A stretch of DNA of 17,790 nt from contig CAZFLD010000077.1 of NCBI GenBank assembly GCA_964519835.1, forward strand, positions 1 to 17,790, read 5' to 3'. The notes beneath the pieces are model-generated. The model saw nothing but the letters and a program-made list of their open reading frames with translations, was not told where the DNA came from and searched no databases. Every line of letters starts with the position of its first letter. Position 1 is the first letter of the stretch. Origin of the DNA: CAZFLD01 sp964519835. Lineage in GTDB: Bacteria; Spirochaetota; Spirochaetia; DSM-27196; CAZFLD01. Shown here piece by piece: positions 1 to 5,317 of the stretch. A program made the position numbers and the translations under genes.

Positions 1-362
1 TTGCCAAAGTATGCACTTGCGTGATTTCGCGCATCAAGGTTCGTGACATTACCCTTGGTTCGAGCTCCTCAGGAGAATGGTATGCATCGGAATCGTAGTC
101 CAAAGTTCCGACATCAGAGGAATCTACAAGACGGTAGGCCGACTCCAGCTTCCGACGCGTGCATGATGGACTGATGCCACCATCTATCCGACTATCCGGA
201 CGCATCCCTGCCGGCCACCCACGGCAAATCACCATCCGGTTTTCTCCTGATGGCCTCGACTGATCGCGACCGCCATCGTCGCGGCGGCCCCGCATGCCTT
301 CGCCGTGCCACGAGGAAACGCGATCAGAGTCCGCATTGAGCATTCCTCAACTAATCATGGGG
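1..362. other. Leading region without a recognisable gene
   Basis: I see no convincing gene here. A plus-strand frame is open from the left edge (base 3) to a TAG at 96-98, which could be the last 31 codons of an upstream gene, but I recognise nothing in it. A short imperfect hairpin, CCATCCGG (232-239) with CCTGATGG (246-253), has no T-run after it and is not a convincing terminator. No tRNA, repeat array or mobile-element end is visible. Confidence 0.4.
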
Positions 363-411
363 TTGACATCTGCTCTCGATTCCCCTACATTCTATTTGAT
401 AATGATTATCA
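363..411 (+). promoter_or_regulatory. Promoter with perfect 7-1-7 Fur box
   Basis: Seen: a -35 hexamer TTGACA (363-368), a 17-bp spacer and a -10 hexamer TACATT (386-391). Directly downstream lies the perfect inverted repeat TGATAAT-G-ATTATCA (397-411), extended by one matching pair to 396-412. This is identical to the 7-1-7 form of the Fur-family operator. The expected transcription start (about 397-398) falls inside the box, so a bound repressor would block initiation. The GTG start of the Fur-family gene follows 16 bp after the box. Inferred: autoregulation by the first gene and metal-dependent control of the whole 428-3842 operon. Confidence 0.85.
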
Positions 412-427
412 ATAAAAGACAGATTGC

Positions 428-934
428 GTGCGGTCTCCTGTGAGAGGCCACGGTCAGGGCAGACAACGGGGACGGGGCGAAGGCCCCTTTCGAAAAGGGG
501 GATTCCGGCGTACCGCCCCGCGCCAGGCGGTGCTCGACATCGTCCGCGACGCAAACGACTACCTAAGCGCCGACGAGGCGTACCGCCGGGTCTTCGAGCG
601 GCTGCCGGGCATCGGCATCGCGACCGTCTACCGGACGCTCCAGCTCCTTACCGAGTTGGGGGTCCTAAATCGGATCGTGTCCGACGACGGAAAGGCGCTC
701 TACCGGTTCGCCGACGAAACGGCCGCGAACCACCGCGTTGTGCTCGTCTGTCGGCGTTGTTCACAGCGGCGACCGGTATCGATCAAGGACGAACCCATAC
801 GCGGGCGCCTCGAAGCCTTTCATGAGGCAATCGGGAGCGAGCACGCGTTTAACGTCGAGCAGAGCGTGCACCAGGTCTTCGGACTCTGCGACGACTGCTC
901 GTATGACAGGGAAACCGGGCATGCCGACGGGTAA
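428..934 (+). CDS. Fur-family metal-responsive transcriptional regulator
   Basis: This is a 168-residue member of the Fur/PerR/Zur family of metal- or peroxide-sensing repressors. The winged-helix DNA-binding part is clear: RTAPRQAVLDIV at 28-39, LSADEAYRRV at 46-55 and the recognition helix IGIATVYRTLQLL at 62-74. Two CxxC pairs (C108/C111 and C154/C157) form the structural zinc site. The usual His-rich sensory stretch before the first CxxC is reduced to NHRVVLVC, with a single His (H102), so the regulatory metal site looks altered. The first 27 residues are an extra Arg/Gly-rich basic tail. The GTG start at 428 is poorly supported by a ribosome site (only a weak AAGACAG precedes it), but no better start lies before the DNA-binding domain. 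A perfect Fur box immediately upstream suggests self-regulation. The subtype (Fur, PerR, Zur) cannot be decided. Confidence 0.87.
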   Translation: MRSPVRGHGQGRQRGRGEGPFRKGGFRRTAPRQAVLDIVRDANDYLSADEAYRRVFERLPGIGIATVYRTLQLLTELGVLNRIVSDDGKALYRFADETAANHRVVLVCRRCSQRRPVSIKDEPIRGRLEAFHEAIGSEHAFNVEQSVHQVFGLCDDCSYDRETGHADG

Positions 935-967
935 CCACCCGTCGACTGCTACAAGACAGGAGGGTAT

Positions 968-1267
968 ATGCCACGAGGAGACAGGACGGGCCCGAACGGA
1001 ATGGGCACCATGACAGGACGCGCGGCGGGATTCTGCGCCGGCAAACACGAGGCGGGTTTTACGACCGCACCCGGCTTCTTTGAAACGGGGCGATTTACGG
1101 CCCGGGGGTTTGGCCGAGGCGCGGGACGGCAAGCTCCACCCCCGCCGGCGCCCGAACAGGAACACGAGGCGATTGGCGCGGAGATCCAGGCGCTCGAGCG
1201 GCGGATCGACTATCTCAAGCGGGAGCTCGACGCTATCGACTCCCGGAAGAAAACGGTGGACGAATGA
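968..1267 (+). CDS. DUF5320 family protein
   Basis: A 99-residue protein with the characteristic DUF5320 N-terminus, MPRGDRTGPNGMG followed by TGRAAGFCAG. A Gly/Phe/Arg-rich middle and a Pro-rich linker (about 55-64) lead into a predicted coiled coil at about 65-92 (EIQALERRIDYLKRELDAI). The biochemical role is unknown. In anaerobes the family commonly sits beside NifX-like and MinD-type ATPase genes, exactly as here. A strong AGGAGG (958-963) precedes the ATG. The stop overlaps the next start as ATGA (1264-1267), indicating translational coupling. One cysteine (C23) lies in the conserved N-terminal segment. It may be a scaffold or adaptor for the cluster-binding proteins, but this is inference from context only. 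Confidence 0.8.
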   Translation: MPRGDRTGPNGMGTMTGRAAGFCAGKHEAGFTTAPGFFETGRFTARGFGRGAGRQAPPPPAPEQEHEAIGAEIQALERRIDYLKRELDAIDSRKKTVDE

Positions 1268-1659
1268 GGTTAGCCATCGCGACCGAGAACGGCGTGGTCG
1301 CGGCGCACTTCGGGCGCTGCCCACAGTACACACTCGTCGACCTGGAGAACGGCGAAGAGGTGCGCAGAGCGACAATCGAGAATCCGGGCCACGAGCCCGG
1401 ACGGATTCCGGCGCTCTTGAACGATCACCGCGCGGATGTCGTCGTAGCCGGCGGGATGGGTCGCAAGGCACAGGACCTCTTCGAATCGATGGGGATCCAG
1501 CAGATCGTGGGCGTACAGGGCGGGATCGACGCCATCGTAACCGGATGCCTGGACGGCACGCTCGAAGGAGGCGAGAGCCTCTGCTCGCACGAAAGTGCAA
1601 ACGAGCATGAACACAAAGGGCACAACCATGAAGGTATGCATCACGACGGCAACAGCTGA
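1264..1659 (+). CDS. NifX/NifB-like (orange-protein type) metal-cluster-binding protein with His-rich tail
   Basis: A 131-residue protein of the dinitrogenase iron-molybdenum cofactor family, the fold of NifX, the NifB C-terminus and the orange protein ORP. Family features seen: MRLAIATENG at the start, HFGRCPQYTLVD at 15-26, ADVVVAGGMGRKAQDLFESMGI at about 57-78 and a closing LDGTLEGG. Family members bind iron-sulfur, FeMo-co precursor or Mo/Cu-sulfide clusters. The core ends near 104 and is followed by a tail with seven histidines between 109 and 127 plus C107, a likely metal-binding appendage. The ATG overlaps the DUF5320 stop, and the gene ends after the start of the next NifX-like gene. 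No nitrogenase genes are visible, so a role in nitrogen fixation should not be assumed. Confidence 0.88.
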   Translation: MRLAIATENGVVAAHFGRCPQYTLVDLENGEEVRRATIENPGHEPGRIPALLNDHRADVVVAGGMGRKAQDLFESMGIQQIVGVQGGIDAIVTGCLDGTLEGGESLCSHESANEHEHKGHNHEGMHHDGNS

Positions 1660-2002
1660 GGCTCCCGCAAAGCTCGACAGGCGCTTCGGACGCGCGCCCT
1701 GGCTGACGTTCCACGATACGGAGACCGCCGAGTCGCACATCGAGCGAAACGACCTTGCCAATGGAGCAAGCGGAGTGGGCGCGCAAACCGCCCAGCTCGT
1801 GGCAGAGCGCGGCGCGGATGCGGTCATAACGGGACAGGTTGGCCCCAGCGCGTTCGCGGTTCTCACGGCCGCCGGGATACCTGCCTACACGACCGACGCA
1901 ACAACGATCGAGGAGGCGATCGCACTATTCAGGGACGGAAAGCTCGAATCGGCGGGTGCGGCGACCGGACCGGGCCACCATGGCGGCGGCACACACGGAT
2001 GA
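1628..2002 (+). CDS. Second NifX-like metal-cluster-binding protein
   Basis: A 124-residue paralogue of the preceding gene in the same family. It shows MKVCITTA at the start, LDRRFGRAPWLTFHD at 16-30 and the conserved block GADAVITGQVGPSAFAVLTAAGI at about 62-84, followed by a TIEEAIALFRDGKL helix. It ends in a short His/Gly tail (GPGHHGGGTHG). I chose ATG 1628 because it matches the family N-terminus and is preceded by AAAGGG (1615-1620); a longer GTG reading from 1595 adds an unlikely peptide. It overlaps the end of the first NifX-like gene by 32 bp and its own stop overlaps the next gene as ATGA (1999-2002). Two unequal NifX-like proteins side by side suggest two cluster carriers or a heterodimer. 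Confidence 0.87.
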   Translation: MKVCITTATAEAPAKLDRRFGRAPWLTFHDTETAESHIERNDLANGASGVGAQTAQLVAERGADAVITGQVGPSAFAVLTAAGIPAYTTDATTIEEAIALFRDGKLESAGAATGPGHHGGGTHG

Positions 2003-2883
2003 GGATCGTCGTCGCAAGCGGCAAGGGTGGAACAGGGAAGACCACGGTGTCCGTCGGTCTTGCGCTGTCGCTACCGGGTAAGGTATCGCTGCTTGACTGC
2101 GACGTGGAGGCGCCGAACACGCACTTGCTGCTCGGATCCTCGCCCGGCGCACCAGCCGAGCAGATCCGATTCACTATTCCCGTGCCACAGGTGGACGCGG
2201 ACCGATGCACCCGCTGCGGTATCTGCGCGCGCTTTTGCGCCTACGGAGCGCCGGCGGTCGTCCGCAGGCAGGTGCTCTTCTTCGACGATCTCTGTCACGC
2301 GTGCGGCGGATGCGCACGCGTCTGCCCGGAGGGCGCGATCACTGAGGTGCAGCACGAAATCGGCACGATCCGGACAACCGACACCGCCAAGCTGCGCCAC
2401 GTCGCCGGCGAGCTCGACGTCGGGCAGACGCTCGCTCCACCGCTCATCCGGGCGGTCAAGGCACGCGCCGGCGACGGCACAACGGTGATCGACGCGGCGC
2501 CGGGAGCGACCTGCCCCGTGGTCGAGGCGGCGCGGGGTGCCGACGCCGGCCTGCTGGTCACCGAGAACACCCCGTTTGGCCTGCACGATCTCGAACTCGC
2601 CGCTGAGGTTTTTTCCCAACTTGGTGTTCCCACGGGCGTTATCGTAAACCGAAGCGGCATCGGGTACGCCGACGAGCGCGATCTCGACGTAGTCAGCCAA
2701 CGCTTTGGCTTCCCGGTCCTCATGCGCATCCCCTACTCCGAGGCGATCGCGCACGCGTACGCCGACGGACAGCCCATCACGGACGCCGAACCGGCGCTGG
2801 TCGAAGAGTTTCGAGCTTTGCACGCCCGGCTCTGTCAGTTGGCGCGTACCCAAGACAAAGCCGCTACGGGAGAGGCCTCGTGA
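1999..2883 (+). CDS. MinD/Mrp-type ATPase with two-cluster ferredoxin insert (first copy)
   Basis: A 294-residue P-loop ATPase of the MinD/ParA/Mrp group. The deviant Walker A is SGKGGTGKT at 7-15, and DCDVEAPN (33-40) matches the switch I region. A 2x[4Fe-4S] ferredoxin domain is inserted in the ATPase: C70/C73/C76/C80 and C99/C102/C105/C109. The motif VIDAAPGATCPVV (about 159-171) replaces the usual DxPPG Walker A' region. LLVTENTPFGLHDLEL and VIVNRSGIG match the later MinD motifs. Family members of this build occur in pairs next to NifX-like genes, including the ORP complex of Desulfovibrio. The likely role is ATP-driven cluster loading, electron delivery or positioning of the complex. It is coupled by overlaps to genes on both sides. 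Confidence 0.9.
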   Translation: MRIVVASGKGGTGKTTVSVGLALSLPGKVSLLDCDVEAPNTHLLLGSSPGAPAEQIRFTIPVPQVDADRCTRCGICARFCAYGAPAVVRRQVLFFDDLCHACGGCARVCPEGAITEVQHEIGTIRTTDTAKLRHVAGELDVGQTLAPPLIRAVKARAGDGTTVIDAAPGATCPVVEAARGADAGLLVTENTPFGLHDLELAAEVFSQLGVPTGVIVNRSGIGYADERDLDVVSQRFGFPVLMRIPYSEAIAHAYADGQPITDAEPALVEEFRALHARLCQLARTQDKAATGEAS

Positions 2884-3842
2884 AACAGATTGTCATCGTG
2901 AGTGGCAAGGGAGGTAGTGGTAAGACCTTTGTCTCTTCGTCGATCGCCGCGATCGCGTCGACAAACGGAAACGCGGGTCGCACGACCTTCGCGGACTGTG
3001 ATGTCGACGCCGCGAATCTCCATCTTATGCTCGACCCACGAGACACTTTCTGCAACGACTTCGTCTCGGGCAAGCTCGCTGAGGTGGCCCCGGAGCGCTG
3101 TACCGCGTGCGGACGCTGCGTGGAAGCGTGCCGCTTCAAGGCCGTCTCCCTCGTCGATGGGGAGGCGGGACAATACGCGCGGGTCGATCCGATCGCGTGC
3201 GAGGGGTGCGGCGTCTGTGAGTACGTCTGCCCTGAGGACGCCGTGGTGCTCAGCGAACAGCGTCGGGGGAGCTGGTGTGTATCGAGCACGCCCTTCGGTC
3301 CGCTCGTTCACGCGCACCTCGAACCCGGCGAGGAGAACTCGGGCAAGCTCGTCGCGAAGGTCCGGCATGTCGCCGCCGAGCGAGCGCGGGATGAGCAGTC
3401 CGAGTGGGTCCTCATCGACGGTCCGTCGGGCACCGGGTGTGCGGCGAAGTCCGCGATCACCGGGACCGACTACGTCCTGCTCGTGGCTGAGCCCACCCCG
3501 AGCGGCATCCACGACATGCTGCGGATCGTCGACCTTGCGCGGCATTTCCGCATTCCCATCGGTCTCGTGGTCAACAAGGCCGACCTCGCGCCGCACCAAA
3601 CCGACGAGCTGCGCCGGATCGCCTCTGAACAGGCTATCGCGTGGCTGGGCGAGATTCCCTTCTCGCGTGCGGTTCCGGAGGCGCTTACGACGCTCACCCC
3701 GTATCCGGTCGCGCGGAACGACGGGATAACCGCGACAATCATGGCGACGTGGAACCGCGTGCGCGGGTACCTATCCGCCTCACGAACCCCTTCCAGCTCG
3801 GCCGGCTTCTCGGCATTGCCCGGAAGGACAAGATCGTCGTAG
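2880..3842 (+). CDS. MinD/Mrp-type ATPase with two-cluster ferredoxin insert (second copy)
   Basis: A 320-residue paralogue of the previous ATPase. Walker A is SGKGGSGKT at 8-16, switch I DCDVDAANLH at 39-48, ferredoxin clusters C74/C77/C80/C84 and C107/C110/C113/C117, then VLIDGPSGTGCAAKSAI, LLVAEPTPSGIHDML and GLVVNKADL, and the C-terminal GEIPFSRAVPEAL. The GTG start overlaps the previous stop as GTGA (2880-2883). The normal family end is near WNRVRGYL (about residue 295). The last 20 or so residues (SASRTPSSSAGFSALPGRT and on) are Ser/Arg-rich and look like readthrough of DNA that codes better in another frame, so the 3' end may have been rearranged. The two ATPases may form a heterodimer, as pairs of this family are usually adjacent. 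Function as for the first copy. Confidence 0.88.
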   Translation: MKQIVIVSGKGGSGKTFVSSSIAAIASTNGNAGRTTFADCDVDAANLHLMLDPRDTFCNDFVSGKLAEVAPERCTACGRCVEACRFKAVSLVDGEAGQYARVDPIACEGCGVCEYVCPEDAVVLSEQRRGSWCVSSTPFGPLVHAHLEPGEENSGKLVAKVRHVAAERARDEQSEWVLIDGPSGTGCAAKSAITGTDYVLLVAEPTPSGIHDMLRIVDLARHFRIPIGLVVNKADLAPHQTDELRRIASEQAIAWLGEIPFSRAVPEALTTLTPYPVARNDGITATIMATWNRVRGYLSASRTPSSSAGFSALPGRTRSS

Positions 3843-3952
3843 ACGGCAGCTACGGCGCCGACGACCTGATACCCTACCCCAACGGACGATTGGAATACAG
3901 CTCAACGGTGAACGAGTCCCAGCTGACCACAACCCAGGACTTCGGCAGATAA
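3779..3952 (+). pseudogene. Possible out-of-frame gene remnant
   Basis: From about 3779 the second reading frame, not the ATPase frame, carries a sensible coding pattern up to a TAA at 3950-3952. It encodes about 57 residues including NPFQLGRLLGIARKDKIVVD and DDLIPYPNGRLEYSS. Codons are mostly G/C-ending and the residues look protein-like, unlike the Ser/Arg-rich tail in the ATPase frame. There is no start codon of its own except inside the ATPase gene. I do not recognise the family. The simplest reading is the 3' end of a deleted gene fused to the ATPase gene, or a frameshift; a chance open frame cannot be excluded. Confidence 0.35.
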
Positions 3953-3995
3953 AAAAACGCCCCAGCCACCCGCAGTTGCGCGGCGGATGGCTGGG
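3951..3995 (-). terminator. Rho-independent terminator of the lipoprotein gene
   Basis: Seen: arms CCCAGCCACCCGC (3961-3973) and GCGGATGGCTGGG (3983-3995) pair over 13 bp around a 9-base loop. On the minus strand the one mismatch becomes a U-G wobble, and the stem is followed by TTTTTTT (complement of 3951-3957). The direction therefore fits transcripts from the minus-strand gene ending at 4037. No T-run follows on the plus strand, so it should not efficiently end the upstream operon. Confidence 0.85.
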
Positions 3996-4036
3996 AGCGG
4001 AAGGGAATCGGTAGACCTAGTGGCCGTGGACCGCCA

Positions 4037-4954
4037 CTACTGTTTTGTGTACACCAGCCGGGTCAGGTCACCAACGTCACTGTCTTCGTCATCGTCGGCT
4101 TCCACGATCATGATTCTTTGGCTTCCGTCATCTGAATCGGGCTGTCCGAACACGATTAGATCTTCCACATCTCCCGCCGGGCCGATTATCGCAGCCACTT
4201 CGATCTCAGATTCGCCGGCGTAGACCTTACCGTACGAGTAGTTAACCGGAACAGTCGTCTCGGACTCTTCCTCTTTGATGAGGCGGAGGAAAGCGTCCTG
4301 TCCGTTGTCACCGGTCATACCGGAGACGATGAACATGCTTCCGGGAGAGAAACTGTTGCTGGCGAGCTCGTCGTACACCCATCGGCCCCTCTCAACCACA
4401 GTTTCATACGTCTCTCCGGCGAAATCGTCGTATGCCTCTTTGGAGTCAGGGTCAGCAAATGTGTCGGCATACCCGTGAGCAACCACGACACCGTTATCGA
4501 GTGTTACAGTCGTGCCCTCATTAAATTGAAAGGCGGAGGGGTCCGTGCCTGCAGCGATACGTTGGTTCACTCCTCCGAGCAGCGAATCCTCCCATTCGTA
4601 CTCGTCCAGTTCCGAACTCGGATTGTAAGAGTATTCGTCATCGAACGCGTCCAGGAACGTAATTGTCACCGTCTTTGTATAGGTTTGATCACTAAAAAAC
4701 GTGTATTCGGTAACTTGTTGTGTCAAAGGTGTCAGTTCAGAAGTGATGACCGTGCCCTGGAGGTTCTTACGGTTCTTTTTTAACAGATCCGGGTACGACG
4801 TATTGCTCCACGTACCGACCACGTCTTTCTGCTGGAACCTCTGGTTCCACTGATCCTCTAGCGTGGTGTCGGAAATCGGCACCACATCGCAGGAGACAAG
4901 GGCCACACTAACGACAAGCAGCAGCGCTCCAACAACCAGTCCTGTTTTTTTCAC
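4037..4954 (-). CDS. Putative lipoprotein of unknown function
   Basis: A 305-residue protein with a lipoprotein signal: MKKTG, hydrophobic core LVVGALLLVVSVALVS, and lipobox LVSC with C22 as the lipidated cysteine, followed by Asp at +2. The mature part is strongly acidic (for example EADDDEDSDVGD near the C-terminus). It contains DVVGTWSNTSYPDL near the start, like the first strand of a small beta-barrel, and several beta-type stretches. I recognise no catalytic motif or named family. The GTG start at 4954-4952 is preceded by AAGGAG seven bases away. It stands alone, with its own terminator and an AT-rich upstream region. Its GC content is visibly lower than that of its neighbours, which suggests recent acquisition or a lineage-specific surface protein. 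The cellular location is inferred to be membrane-anchored, outside the cytoplasm. Confidence 0.8.
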   Translation of the reverse strand: MKKTGLVVGALLLVVSVALVSCDVVPISDTTLEDQWNQRFQQKDVVGTWSNTSYPDLLKKNRKNLQGTVITSELTPLTQQVTEYTFFSDQTYTKTVTITFLDAFDDEYSYNPSSELDEYEWEDSLLGGVNQRIAAGTDPSAFQFNEGTTVTLDNGVVVAHGYADTFADPDSKEAYDDFAGETYETVVERGRWVYDELASNSFSPGSMFIVSGMTGDNGQDAFLRLIKEEESETTVPVNYSYGKVYAGESEIEVAAIIGPAGDVEDLIVFGQPDSDDGSQRIMIVEADDDEDSDVGDLTRLVYTKQ

Positions 4955-5317
4955 TTTGCTCTCCTTCGTTTAGTTTGTTACAACCAAATCACTACGCGAC
5001 CAGTTCACTTTTTACGCATTATTGCATATTATTTTTGTCATCAATCCGCTTTAGTAATCTATTAAATATTCTACGTTGGTACTGATATGCCGTCAAGGGA
5101 TTTTTACAAAGCGCGTGGCTAATTATGTATAGTGCTATAACGCCGAATAAAAAAGTAAAATAGTCATATTTACCGTCTGTTGGGCCGGTACAGGTGCATC
5201 GATCAATGCGCTTCGGAGGAAGGAGGGTTGATTGTCAAAGGCGGCGGTATTCCCCCGCCGACCACCGCCGTCACTGCCGTCGTTTGACCGCGACGCCGCT
5301 CGGGCCTATAGTCGGAT
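4955..5317. other. AT-rich intergenic region between divergent genes
   Basis: No gene is supported here. About 4975-5170 is strikingly AT-rich compared with the window and probably holds the lipoprotein promoter; a minus-strand TTGATG with AT-rich hexamers about 15-17 bp on is possible but not distinctive. A small inverted repeat TATAG-TG-CTATA lies at 5128-5139. At 5216-5227 there is a purine run GGAGGAAGGAGG that looks like a very strong ribosome site, followed by TTG at 5228 (19 codons, stop TGA 5285-5287) and TTG at 5232. The 19-codon frame is the same frame as the following large gene, but a stop separates them. Confidence 0.5.
5284..5312 (+). promoter_or_regulatory. Candidate promoter giving a leaderless mRNA
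   Basis: Seen: TTGACC (5284-5289), a 17-bp spacer and TATAGT (5307-5312), five and five matches to the sigma-70 hexamers. The expected transcription start, six to seven bases after the -10 box, is 5318-5319, the A or T of the ATG at 5318. No ribosome-binding site precedes that ATG. Together this suggests leaderless translation of the 872-residue protein. Only inference; a start further upstream is possible. Confidence 0.5.

Noticed and set aside
57..63. GGTTCGA, as in the T-arm of a tRNA
   Set aside because: The flanking five bases on each side do not pair and no acceptor or anticodon stem can be drawn around it.
761..1786. Long minus-strand open frame (341 codons) opposite the regulator and NifX-like genes
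   Set aside because: It is Arg/Ser-rich, matches no family and lies wholly opposite well-supported genes; long antisense frames are expected in high-GC DNA.
3951..3995. Terminator for the plus-strand metallocluster operon
   Set aside because: The T-run exists only in the minus-strand transcript; on the plus strand the stem is followed by purines.
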